Assembly: GCA_965153455.1 (NCBI GenBank)
Contig: OZ234494.1
Coordinates: 5,394,001-5,458,000 of the forward strand
Direction of reading: 5' to 3'
Length of the DNA: 64,000 nucleotides
Source of the DNA: Sphagnum compactum
Taxonomy: Eukaryota; Bryophyta; Sphagnopsida; Sphagnales
Shown: positions 1 through 11,869 of the stretch, in pieces
How the letters are laid out: each line of letters starts with the position of its first letter
Position numbering within the stretch: the stretch's first letter is position 1
Translations under genes and position numbers: made by a program
Notes under the pieces: generated by a model
Told to the model about the DNA's origin: nothing
Seen by the model: the letters and a program-made list of their open reading frames with translations, nothing else
The model's database searches: none

Positions 1-85
1 TTGGATCTATTTGTCTATTTGCAATAAACGTATTCACATGGTGTGTCACGATGCCCACTGCTGTGTTTTCATGTTTTACTTATAG

Positions 86-1139
86 ATGGATATGTTGGCG
101 GCTTTGGAGCTGACACGCATAGACGAGTATACCATTGCTCATCATGAATCATACGTCGGCTTGGTAACGGCCATTGTCGATTTCTACATGGTAATGAAAC
201 AAACATAAACCACAGGCCCCGGTTCCTGCACCATGTTCTGTACAGCTGCCATCATTCCAAACATACTTGCTTCCTGCAGGTTCATGAACACACTAAAACA
301 GGCAGTTTGCTCTATCATTTCTTTTCTTCTACTTCTTTCAGGCCGATGCTGATATCCAAGTGAGAAACCCGACGATTGAGAGGATAGAAAGGACTTTCGC
401 TGATTTGGCGAGGCCATCAACCGAGGGAGCAAAAAATTCTAAACCTTTTGTTGCTTCATCGAACCTGAATGATATCATGGTATGTGCTCCCCATGTATTC
501 CAGATGATCTCTTATTGCAAGTGGCATTCGACTCTTCTCATATAATCAGTGTTTGATTTGCATTGAGATGCTAGCCTGGGAGTACACTTCAGATCATACC
601 CATGGAAGTCGTTAGTCTATTGTGCTTCGGGCAGCGTACTATCTCATGTGTGTGACTGATTGATTTGGCAGTACATCTACATCAACACCTACATGTGGCA
701 GACTCAGCGGCTAAGGACCTTCAGAAGCTTGAGTGAAACAAGGGAGCTGTTGCAGAATCCACCAGCATTTTCTGTTAACATGCCGCCACCACCACCAGGT
801 ATAGTTCCTCCCAGCCCATGAGCTAAACTTGAAATGTAGAAAAGATCACTCTAGAAGCTGATGATTTTTTGTGCTGTTTTCTTGACACTCCTGATTTTGT
901 ACAATGTAACGGATCCCTAAAGTGTCTTCATTGGGATTTTTTTAGGTTTCATAGATGCAGCAGGTGGAATCGTGTCTTCTGGAGTTACACCCTCTGGTAT
1001 AAGGTATTGGGAGGTGGGTGGGCCTTCAGGAGAGGCTCCAGGGCCACCTCCAGACGAAGTTGTTCCAGGGCCACCTCCAGCAGAGGAAGACGAGAAAGAC
1101 TTTCCAGGGCGTAATCCTGGAAAGCGTCCAGCTGCTTGA
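86..1139 (+). CDS. Plant gene of unknown function, 3' part (four exons, proline-rich C terminus)
   Basis: Four exons join in one open frame: 86-190, 342-479, 672-798 and 946-1139 (stop TGA 1137-1139). They give 187 residues. Every junction has GT..AG borders: donors gtaatg, gtatgt and gtatag, and acceptors ctttcag, ttggcag and tttttag. Phases agree (0, 0, 1). The first visible exon follows an acceptor (ttatag at 80-85), so the true start is probably left of the window, although an in-frame ATG lies at 86. The N-terminal two thirds looks helical and mixed-charge. The last third holds a PPPPPG run and two GPPP motifs separated by acidic residues, then a basic end. A likely 3'-UTR intron follows (donor gtacta at 1151, acceptor tttgcag ending at 1254). 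I do not recognise the family. Exon structure is well supported; function is unknown. Confidence 0.72.
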
Positions 1140-2640
1140 AGGAGACCCCGGTACTAGCTTTTTCACAAAACACAGTCTGTTCCCGCTTTTGAGTTGTAGA
1201 AGGCGGTGGACATAAGCTGTAGTGCATTCGTGATCCATGTATTCTTGTTTGCAGAAGGATGTCACGAGGATTCAGAACAGTGCACATTGAATCATCATTT
1301 GCAGGATCTGCAAACAATTAATTTAGACATGAATTTTTGTGATGCCATTGAAATTTCTTGCTTGCTGAAGAAGTTCCTGATGCAACAATTCTATGTACTT
1401 CATGAAATGCTTATAGGTCTGATCATACATGAGCAATTGAGGCTGATTTTCTCTTGATTTCCAGTTTATTAACACACAGTCATGATGCATTGCTCCCCTC
1501 AAACAAAGCAAAGATCTTGCACTAGGGTTTAGTTCTTTGTTGCTTGCTGACAACAGATTTCCAAGCTAACAGAGCATATTATGCAAGATAAAATAGGCGA
1601 GGGTCTGGTGGACATTCAGCTTCTTATAGACATCCAATGACTGCACATGGATCATAGACATCTCATGACATCCTCAGATTTGCTATTAATGCCGTTATAA
1701 GACTTGAGGAGATGAACATTTTTCTAAGATTTTCTTTATCTCCTCCTGGAAAAGCAGAATCTACATGCATAGAACCTGCTGCACGTACATTCATGATCAT
1801 ATGAAAGTTTTGTAAAATCCCCATATAGTTCAGAGTCATCAATTTTCTAAAGAGGGATCATGCATTTAGTTGGGTGTAGCAGAAGGCTAATGACCATGTA
1901 TTGATCTGCAATCCCCACTAGAAGTATCCTGCTGCTGTAACAAAAACCAGCTATGACCAAAACAAAGACAAAGAGCTGGGACATTTCACAAATGCAATAA
2001 TAATGTAGTTGTACTCAGGTTGAATCCAAGTCTAACGTCGAAGAAGCTCATGAATCCCTAAAATCAATTTATACCAGTGATCCATGGCACCATTGCATAA
2101 GCAGAATTCTGCTCAGGAACTCATGAGCATTTTCACATAACAGCTCAAGATTTTATTTTCTTCTGCGGAGCCGCCAAGAACAACAACGTTTCTAGACCAC
2201 CAAGTAGAACCTTGCTGCAGCGTGATGCAGGAATTAGCTTTGTAACGGCTTCTTGTCAATTAATACTGCTAATTATGTAGGGTCCATTTGAAGAAATGCA
2301 GGAGGTAGCAGGAGATCAGATGCGTAGCGACGCCCAATTTGGTTAGTTATTTTAATCTCTCCCTCGTCTGAGTCCCTAAATTTTCAGCTAATTTCCGTCA
2401 CTGCTGCAAGGAGATTCCACTACTCAACTGTAATCACTTGCTTGCTTTCCTTTGCCTTAATATTCCAGTGTAGCTGCAGGCCCACAGGAGATGCGTAATT
2501 ATGTATATTTTGCGTGGTATCTCAATTAATCTCTCGTCTTTAGAACTTTAATTTCCGCAACTAATCCAGATTCCACTAAACTCAATTTTATCTTAATTCT
2601 TACGTTATGCAATAGTGATATCCGAACATGCTTGACTTAA
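1140..2640. other. 3' UTR and downstream flank of the first gene
   Basis: The 3' UTR begins after the stop at 1139 and probably contains the intron 1151-1254. The exact poly(A) site is not clear. The rest has gene-flank composition, richer in GC than the deep intergenic sequence, and no open frame with homology or consistent splicing. No RNA gene was recognised. Confidence 0.4.
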
Positions 2641-2685
2641 TAAGCATCGAATCCTATGCAGCATAGACTGCGCAACCCACTAAGA

Positions 2686-2805
2686 AAACAAATGAACTTT
2701 GCGTGGCAAATTGAGTATCCAGGAAACAACGCTACGTAAAACAACAAATGAATTTTGGGTGGCAAATTGAGTTTCCGGGAGACAGCAACAACGCTAGGTG
2801 AACTG
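2686..2805. repeat. Two-unit tandem repeat, about 58 bp period
   Basis: The block ACAAATGAACTTTGCGTGGC followed by AAATTGAGTATCC and CAACGCTACG recurs with a few changes about 58 bp later (ACAAATGAATTTTGGGTGGC). The word ACGCTACGTAAAAC appears again near 3075, so remnants are dispersed in this flank. Confidence 0.6.
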
Positions 2806-3119
2806 TTAAATTCAATTGCATGGGCCATGATGATGAGACGTAGTGAGTTTCCGCCATTTTGGCTATAAGCCCCCCTTAGCTCTAATTCAATCCGCTACAT
2901 AAAAAACACAGAGATTCTCCTAAAGGCATGATGATCTCGTTGGTTGGGTTAATGGAGGGATTCCGTATTACTCTATTTACCATATTAATTACTATTCAAG
3001 AAGTCAACGGCTCCGCCGCAAAAAACACATTTTGTCTGGCGTCACGCTCACGAGTCTCGACACTTCGTACTACCACGCTACGTAAAACGGTTAAAATCCT
3101 CATCCGATGCACGGCTGCA

Positions 3120-3345
3120 TGATGAGACCTTTGACGCCCACCCGCACGTGAGTTTCTGCGTACCTTACACGAGCCGAGAGACTCTGTCGGTCGGCTGGAG
3201 GGGGCGTGAGACCTTTGGCAGGAGCGTGGAGCTCTCAGCACCACATATACATTGTCGGCGAATCGTGCACATTGTCTGTGGCGGCAAGAACGTGCAGAAC
3301 CACGTAGACATTGTCAGAGGTTGCTGGAGCGTGCCGTAGGCGTGC
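3120..3345. other. GC-rich island without recognisable gene
   Basis: This stretch is far richer in G and C than its surroundings and carries three copies of ACATTGTC (near 3249, 3269 and 3307). Both strands have short open frames, but none has splice context or homology that I recognise. It could be an old promoter or exon remnant. Sequence composition is the only evidence. Confidence 0.3.
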
Positions 3346-3359
3346 ATTTACGAGACACT

Positions 3360-4980
3360 TTATGATATTGTAAAGTTCATTACTCGGACACTGTAACAGT
3401 TATCACTAAAACATTTCTCAATTGCATTTAATTTAGGAATTGGGAAAAAATGTCTTTGGGTCACGGGCAGCGTATTTTCGTCACCTAGCAACAAACGAAT
3501 ATTTTGGATTTTGAGGGGTTTTTAGTGAAAATTCCACTGATTTTGCTATAAATTGGAAAAAATCATCAAATTCTTGGAACCACATAATTGAAAAGAAAAA
3601 CACTGCTCACAAGTGACGTACGATTTCACATTCCACTTTGATTTAGTTGTTGATTTTTGACACATGACATATGCATTCTTTCTGGTCGTTCATGACAAGT
3701 TTCCATAACTAGGATGACATATTCGAGCACTTAGTTATGGATAAAGTTCTTGATAGTCTAACAAATGACTCACATAAGTTTTCTTTTTTTGGTGTAAAAA
3801 TACCTCTAATAATGTATTCCTACACATGAAATATAATGCAAAGCTTATCTCAAATTTTTGAAATCTAGTAATGTTGTATGATGGAATCAAACAAATTCAT
3901 GTTATAAAATCATAAGTTCATTATTACGATTTTAATACACAATGTATCCATAAATATTTCATTAAAGAGTAGATTCTAATTGGTTTTGCCTCCAACAAAT
4001 ATTGTTGCATATTATGACATTGGGTAAAGCTAGATAGCATTATGAATGCCCATGATATCCAAAATTTATTCTACCACATACATATATAAAGTTTATAAAC
4101 AACCATGTACCTTTGTTATCCCACTAATGATGACATATTTACAAGTAAGTACATAACTCTCTTCAATCATAAGAATGATTTGTAGCCAGTTAGAGTGCTT
4201 CACAATATATAATTTACACATAAGTTGGGTTATTTTGGAATTGAATTACTCATCAAGTAGCTGATTCTAAAACGTCCACAATGGTTTTCCCCAAAAGTTT
4301 CATCCACAAAATCTATTCAGCAACCAAATTCCTCCTCTGTAACATTGTTCACAATAGTCTCATCCCCAAAGTTTGCATATGTTTCAATGTTTCCATGTGT
4401 TCCCAAAAGAATTCCCGCTTATCTGCTGAAGAGAGTTGAATGCTAAATGTGTGAACTATACTTATCCAGTTCATGCACAAATGTTAGGCACCATCTACTA
4501 GGTCTAATACAGGCAAAAGATTGGTTCAATTTCCTAATGCATTTCAAGGGCACATTATCTCCATGAATATCCCTCCTAAAAAACTAGAGGCGGCATGTTA
4601 TGCCTACTCCTCACAAGTGAAGGGGATCTAGGTGTAAGATCCCTCCCACTCTTAAAGAGTAGGTGAAAGGACCCTTGGGCCCCTCCTATGCCTCGTGATC
4701 TTTGTACATTTAGGTTCCTGATAACCTTTTCCTGGTGCTTTACAGTGTGTAAAGTCCCATGTTAGGAGACATTCCCAAAATGCAGGCAGGACCTGGCTAC
4801 CGCCTCATTCTAGGACCCTTACTTTGGAAATGCCCCTAGGCCAGAGGCTTTTCCATAAACTTTGGGTTAGAAGGATGAAACAAAAAAACTTGGCAGTGGG
4901 GTTCTTGCTTCTTACTGCTGGGTAGGGCTACTTATCATGTTGAAGATGTGTTACTGCCAATTACGCAAAAGAAATGATAA
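3360..4980. other. AT-rich intergenic sequence, nothing recognised
   Basis: No open frame of note, no terminal repeats and no element domains were seen. The part from about 4560 to 4900 is richer in C and G but does not encode anything I recognise. Confidence 0.4.
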
Positions 4981-4991
4981 TATTGGACTAC

Positions 4992-5048
4992 GTAACCAGC
5001 TCGAGCAGCCCAGTTGCTGGAAAAAAATGAGCTGCTCCTCCTGGTTAC
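4992..5048. repeat. Imperfect palindrome (18-bp arms, 21-nt loop)
   Basis: The left arm GTAACCAG-ctc-GAGCAGC (4992-5009) is complementary to the right arm GCTGCTC-ctc-CTGGTTAC (5031-5048) at 15 of 18 positions. The only mismatches are the central ctc triplets. It could form a stable hairpin. No gene context explains it. Confidence 0.6.
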
Positions 5049-5049
5049 C

Positions 5050-6580
5050 GGGAAAATACTCGCCATGGGAGCGGCTCATTTTTGCCGGTAACTGCCTGTT
5101 TGAGCCATGTTACAGGACATAACCAGTGACTCAACAGATGGGATTTCACCTGCCTGTAACTAATGACTACTTGGACATCTTGGATGAATGTTGTTGTCAC
5201 TGTCTGCATAACCCCCCTGCATCCATCTGGCCAACCCAGTACACAGCAGATACAGGTTGTAACCTGAGACCTCTCCGCCAATGGGGTGACGCCACATCAC
5301 CGATTTCCATGGAGGAACCAGTTATATTTCATTATTTATCAATCTTTTAGCGAAATGAAAGTAACTGGATATATGCTCTAGAACCTCCAAAACTGCTACT
5401 CAAGATCACTGAGAAAAAAAAATAAAAAATTGCAAGCCTTGTGGTCATGGAAAAACATATCACATTCCTGTGTGAAAAGTACATGTATTGTCATGTCTAG
5501 CACATGAACTTTCCCATCTAAAGTTGCGCTGTAACCAGAAAAATATGTTGTCACTTGTGTATATGAGTGGTTCAAAAACATTGGATAGTTCAAAATTTTA
5601 TCCTCACAAGTTGAGTGCACCGGTGAAACATTGGCTAGTGGCTGGGTTAAGATGAGAGAAGACCCTAATTAAGCATCCAACAATTGGGTGGTCTGGAACA
5701 AGATAACTCATAAGATACAGTGTTGGGTAGCCTAAACTATAATGTCCTGGTCAAGGAAAATATTAAACAGGCCAAAAATGAATGCAGTCAGTACAAAAGG
5801 TCAAGTATCCCTCACCTCTCCCCAAATCAATTCCAATGGATTTCCAGTGTTGACATTAGTGTTTCATTCTATTTGAATTTACATTATTGATCCTAGAGGT
5901 AATAAATAACAACCTGGCCAGGTCCCAAAGTTTCCACTTCAAAAAAAACTCTGAAAATGGTTGAAAAAAGTTTTATCCTTGTATATGAGGACCAGGGGTT
6001 TTATTTTCGCAAAATAGTGTTTCTTGAGTTTTTTAGTCACCAAATTTCAGAAAATAATCTCTCAATTCTTTTTCAAAGATCACCAGATTCTATCCTAAAT
6101 AAAAATAGGTAGCCAAAACTATAGAAGGATGCTAGATTTTTTTCCACTTTCATATTTTCTTATCACCAAATCTGGATAAATTGTCTTATGGATGACTGCC
6201 ATTTCAACTATATCACAAAATTGAAAAAAAAAAAAAACCCTCATGAGGATGTAATAAATTGTTGCCTTCTTTATGTATAATACCATACCTTGTTTTAATA
6301 TATAGATCTAGCATAGAAAGGCCAATGAAAGTTTAAGTCATACACATCCATACCATCTTTCTGTCAATTAATGCCAAAATTCTATCATCTAAATGCATTG
6401 TATTGCAATGACACAACATTCGAACTAAGAACCCACTTTTTGGGGACACCATTATCCAACCCTCACTACTATAAAAATAGGTTTTTTACTAGATTTTTTA
6501 ATTAAAATAACCCCAAATGCCAAGCAACAAAACAATCTCCTTATCCATTTAAACAAGAGAATTTGGACTCACCATCATGA
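5050..6580. other. Intergenic sequence, nothing recognised
   Basis: AT-rich with several poly-A runs. The segment around 6160-6225 belongs to a dispersed low-complexity family that recurs near 34.25, 42.84, 43.56 and 63.15 kb (pattern GATGxCCACTTxAACTxxATCA). No coding sequence was recognised. Confidence 0.4.
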
Positions 6581-7130
6581 TTGGGGTGATTGTTGAAGGT
6601 AGATTTTACCAAAACCAATATTTTATCGATATTTTATTGAATTCTATTTTTCCTTATCGAATTTTCCCTATCGAATTTCTTTTACCAAATTTATTTTACC
6701 AAAATTGATTTGTACTACCGGTTTACATTGTGTATATTTAAGATCAATTTTTTTGCATTAAGCTAACTACATGTTCCACCATTTTTTACTTCTTTCTTTG
6801 AAGTACTTAATGTTTTGTCCCTTTATGGATTGTAGAGGAGAATTTTTTTTTGAAGTAAAATTATTTTATCTTGCCATATTTTTGGACGTAGAATCCTATG
6901 TGTAGTTATTTGTATGTTGGGAATATTTTGACTTTTGGTATGTGAATATTTTTTTTTGCATGTTTGCTTCAAGTTTGTTTCTGTAGGAAGTTATTGAGGC
7001 TACCCTATTGAGATTGGATAATCCCCCTTTGTGTCGAAGCTTTTTGCTTACCTAAGGAAAGTAATAAAATTTTATTTTCTACTCCCTTATTTTATTTCCT
7101 TTCAAAACCCAATAGTTCACTGAATGGCCT

Positions 7131-7152
7131 TAACATTTGGAGACCAAACCGC
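7131..7152 (+). promoter_or_regulatory. LTR-end / primer-binding-site-like junction, plus strand
   Basis: The sequence TTAACATTTGGAGACC fits an LTR ending in CA followed by a two-base gap and a primer site starting TGG. A near copy, ATTAACATTTGGTGACC, lies at 11556-11572. Gag-like coding relics begin about 200 bp downstream, as expected for a retrotransposon in this orientation. The identity of the primer tRNA was not established. Confidence 0.4.
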
Positions 7153-7329
7153 GGAATTTGAATCCAAAATTCTGGTTCATTATCATCCCTATTTGGTCAA
7201 ATATTGGTTAGAGCTATTTGATTATACCAAAGCAAACCGCGGATTAATTGTTGTTGTTGTTTGACAAATAGAATAAAAATCCAAAATAACTTGTAGATTA
7301 CAACTTTTTGGTAATCAATTACATTATGC

Positions 7330-9270
7330 CAACAATATTAACAAAAAGTATGAAGAAAATAATGGAGCAGGTTTTGCAAAAAGTGCTGAAGTAAGCCACA
7401 TAAGTAACTTAGAATGACTGAAGCAGTCCAAGATTGACCCAAAGGAGGTTGTGACATTTCACAATGGGGAAAAAATGAATTGGAAGATGTTACTAAAAAT
7501 ACCAAACCAAAAATTATACGACCTACCGAAAATCGTCCACCAAAATTGCAATGCATTAAGACCGAACCAAAAATTCCATGGGAACAGATTTGGGACCCTA
7601 CCAAAAAAAAAGTATTTTGGTACTATGAAATCGTTGTGATAAGTCCACATGCCAAAGAGAACAAAATTGATTGACTCTAAAAGCGAATTGATGAACTATG
7701 CTGATTTTTGGGAAGGAGCCTTTTGATGAAATACAAAATGTGTAGTCCTTGAGGATGAGCATTTCAGATGAAAAAGAGTTCGATCAGGAAATTTTGATAA
7801 CCCCTATTTTTAATATTCATGCGTTTTTAGCAAGTGTATTTTTTGTCAAAGTTTGGGTCACCAAACCAACAATTGTCCTTATTGGTCTAATAATGTTCTT
7901 CCTACACACATAGTACTAATGAATCATAGACCGTATCTGGTAGCATTACTTGTTCAAAATTCAGTTCCAAACATTTAGAATTCAGTTTATCGTTTAACAC
8001 TACCAATTGTAGCTTGTAGACAGCCAATTATTCCACCTAATTTTATTTTCCTTACCAGAAATGTCATGGAGCAAAATCCGATAGGTTTTCCAAGTTCAAT
8101 GTATCTCATGTTGGACCTTATACAACAATTTTTGGCTTTGGTTACGGGGGCATAGGGAGTGTTCCTACAATGTGGCCTCCTATCTTCGATCCCTTCATTA
8201 ACCCCACGGCATCACCAAAGCCAGTTTCAAGAATTGCACAAACTAAGATTATAACAGATCATGGGGAACCTTCAAATGAAGATGAGGACTATTCCAAAAG
8301 AAAACACAACCCTAGGATGCCACGAATTATTCCTACCAAAAAACTATACCATGACCAAAAAGGAAGACCATCCCCGATTGGAGATGTTGGTAGATAGTCG
8401 ACTTGTGGACGAACTATACCTATCAACAACGACAGTGGTGGACTTTGAAGTGGAGGTGGTAATGGGCTTCCAAGAGGTGGTGGTAGTGTTCCTCTAGAAG
8501 GTGGCGATATCAAACCCCCAAAAGACTAAAATCCAAGACTGTACGCTACAAGACTAACAGGGTCATGGATAGGGCCTACCTAGAATCCATGGTTACCATT
8601 CATGGTATCTTGTCCAACCCCCTATAACACCAAATCCTCCACCAAGTGAAAAATCCTTACCCTACCCCATTTACATTACAAGAATGGATTTGGATGCTCA
8701 TGTACGTGTTTTTTGCAAGGCCATTCATGCCAATAAAGAAAAGAATGAGGCTAATATCGTCAATCTGTTCTGTTTTCCATTTCACGATGCCATATTCGAA
8801 TGGGGAGAGAATTTTCCGAGAGCCCGTCTAGTTTGCAAATTTGAAAAGCTACAGGTTGCATTTTGTAAATGTTATCAAAAAGTACAAACAGATGAACAAG
8901 TGTACATGTCATTACGAATGATAAATCAAAGTGACAACGAGAAAGTGGAAGTATACTATGAGTGTATATTGAAACTAGCAAATTGCCTTTAGCATCAAGT
9001 AGATGATAATTTGCTGACCATTTTTTTTCAAGCATGTTTACAACCATATCTCTAGATGGCCACAACAGGGATGAAGAGGGACACCTTGTTCAAACATAAG
9101 GAAGCTATTATCACTTATGAAGAAAGTATAAGAAACGCCAATGAATACTAGAAATTGCTTGAACCACCAACTAAGCAAGAGAAGGCTAGCAAAGGAAAAA
9201 GAATAGATGTGATATGTGGTCAATGCAATAAACTGAGACATTCCAAGGACGTTGCCATTGGTAGGTTATG
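7330..9270 (+). pseudogene. Ty3/gypsy-like gag relic, frameshifted
   Basis: The clearest part is 8684-8992 and its read-through to about 9110. It has the plant Ty3/gypsy gag pattern: an aspartate/alanine start, a hydrophobic F..F.DA..EW segment, the TDEQVYMSL block, then KVEVYYE and LKLAN, and after a stop at 8992 the QPYL / ATTGMKR-like block near 9040-9080. A degenerate zinc knuckle (CGQCNK..H, last cysteine lost) is at about 9212-9260. A glycine-rich stretch near 8440-8510 and charged segments from 7330 on are in other frames. Several stops and shifts show that it is dead. No protease, reverse transcriptase or integrase was recognised downstream. Family assignment rests on motif recognition. 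Confidence 0.72.
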
Positions 9271-10780
9271 ATAACCTTTTCTAGCAAACTATTAGATATT
9301 AGATATTATATCATGGAAGACCCATGGATAATTGCAAAAAAGACCCATGGATGGGTACATTGAAAGGATAATAGTCCAATTGAAATAGCAAAGTTTACCA
9401 TAAATGGTCTCCATTCCTTTGTTCATGTGGTAGAATATACTACCTTTCATTTATAGTTGCAAAACCAATTACATTATCGATTGGATGACATTGTTCATTT
9501 TTCATTTACATTTTCAATGAAAATCATATTAGTTATAAGTTGTAGTCACATCTACATTAGAATTTGGTTCAACTTTTCCTATAGTTGCATATGCGACTAC
9601 AACAAGTTGCAACTACATGGACATGTAGGATTGACACATTGCTAGTCATAAAATTAGTTGGTTTGGACATAGGCGCATAATAGTTGCAAAAATATGGTCA
9701 GAATGGACAACATTTCTTCTAATGGCAATGGATGCACTCCAGACTTCACTTCACCATAAAGTGATGACCTTAAAATCCAGAAAACATGGTATTAAGAAAG
9801 ACTTGGACTTTTTGGAACTAGCTTTAGTGGCAGTAGAAAAGATGGTGGATGATTAGAAAAATAAATTGTCCGATAAACCCAATAAGGATGATGGTGTTAC
9901 CACAAGTAGCCTAAGCAAAGGTAAAGGGTCTAAATACACAAGTAATGACAAACATGTTGTTGATTCTCCTACCAAAAAATTAAAAAAAATCAAAAAGCCG
10001 GTTGCAACAAGGGTTTCAACAATAAATAATATAAAGGTTGCCTAGACTAGGAGTCTATTGAGACTTGGTAATTACCACCCTTCCATTTTTCATTTCATTA
10101 TTGATGGGGTTGTAATTTGAATCTTTTACCATATTCCTCTTGTAACAACAACATTACACATGTGGAGCATGGACAATTGGAAGATTTCAATTGCTTTGTT
10201 TATTGGTTGATTGTAGGTAGTTGTTTAGTTCTAGAAAGATTTTTAATTTAAATGGGTCCAAGTATGGTTAGGGTGTCAAAAAGGATTGTTTTGCAGAAAT
10301 ATGCAATGTAGTCCCCCAATTAGTCTCGTCTTAAAGATTTTGAAGCACATTTATATTGCAAGTTTTATTTGCTTCATACATACATATTTATTAAGGTAAT
10401 ATTCTTTGCATGACCTTTTTAGTTTGAAGAAATGTAAAGGTTCCTTACAAGTCTTGGAAAAAAATTCAGGACACATGGTTTTTGAATGAAATATGGTTCA
10501 AGGACTCGTTGGGAAAGTTAAAATGAATTTTTTTTTCCCAAGCTTTATAGCACAAAGACCTTAGGTGTTAAGGTTTACAAAACAATCAATTGCCACAAGG
10601 ATCCAATGCCCTGTACTTTTGCACAAGACTCCAAACTTTCGAATTTATAGGTCTTTGGGGCCATTGAAAAAACAAGTCCCAAAATTTATTTTTTTAAAAA
10701 ATTTCTTTCATAGGTGAAAATAATTTATACTTTAGACATTGGTAAAAAAAAGGAAGTATTTATTTCATTTAACAATAAAA
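9271..10780. other. Probable decayed element interior, no domain recognised
   Basis: Short charged open stretches (for example lysine-rich around 9890-10010) lie on the plus strand, but no retroelement enzyme motif could be found. It is probably the rest of the element that carries the gag relic, badly decayed or rearranged. Confidence 0.3.
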
Positions 10781-10789
10781 TGGAATGGG

Positions 10790-11563
10790 GATTTGTTAAT
10801 GGGAAAAATGTAGTTTAGGATTTGTACTTACGGTTTTTTGACTTTGTAACCGAAATCAAAATTAGATAATCGAAATTGTAAATGGACTACCGAAATAAGA
10901 ATGAAATAAATGTATATTGACTACCAAAACCAGAATTACCTACAGAAACAAATTAGGTTGTTGACCACCATAAGTTAAGTTGAAATCGGAATTGACCACC
11001 GAATTGTGTCACCCAACCAAATTTTTTTGACTAGTAGTTTAGTTCCAATTACTTTGGTTTGACAGTCAATTAGGACTTAACGGACTTCTAGTTTATTTTG
11101 GACTTTCTTTGCCTTCTTAGGGTATTTAAAGAAGACCATCTTGATCCTCTGATCCGTTCTTTTGACATCTTTTGTACCTCTTTGAGAAAACCTAAAATCA
11201 TGTTTGGTTCTATCTATCTTTCTAAATATAAAAAGAGTTCTTTTTGAATCTTTGTGAATTTTTTTGTTTAAAAGTGTTTTTTACAAGTGTTTTCCATTTA
11301 CCATCTTCTAGATTATGTCTTTCTAGATTGTTGTTTAGATCACACTTAAATAATATCAAGTGTTATCTTATCACATTATTGCAAATACTTTTTAGTATTT
11401 ACTAGAAAATCAAGTATACCTTCATACTATTTGTATTTAGACGCATACTATGTATTTGTATTCACAAGGTATTGGGAAAGAATAGTATTTCTTTCTCCCA
11501 ATACCAAATTTCTCCATCAAAAACTAAACAACCACCTAAGATACTTTGGGTGGCATTAACATT
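10790..11563 (+). mobile_element. Candidate LTR with TATA-like box
   Basis: The segment is dotted with the words ACCGAAAT and ATCGAAAT. It then carries a TATA-like TATTTAAA at 11123-11130 and a T-rich leader, and ends at an LTR/primer-site-like junction (ATTAACATTTGGTGACC, 11556-11572). A similar arrangement of ATCGAATT / CTACCGG words precedes the junction at 7131. No second full copy of this LTR was aligned by eye, so the left boundary is a guess. Confidence 0.35.
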
Positions 11564-11869
11564 TGGTGACCAAAAAAAAACGCTACTGTTGAAATGAAGA
11601 AACGTTTCTTCCTAAAGGTTTTTGTTCAAGAGGAAATAGTGCTAGGGTTGGTGATGTTTGATCACGTCGCTCATCCATAATGAAGATGGTCAAGTGACTC
11701 TTGGAATCGGTGAAGAACTTCGGATTCATTTCGTTCTTGTTTCTGTGAAGAGTTTAATAGGTGCCATTTTCCTAAAAGTTACACCACTAGTTCTAACGAT
11801 TGGTTGGCATAGTTGCAACCGAATTAAGCTCCAAGTTTGGAGCTATTTAGTTATTTATGGTACAACTAC

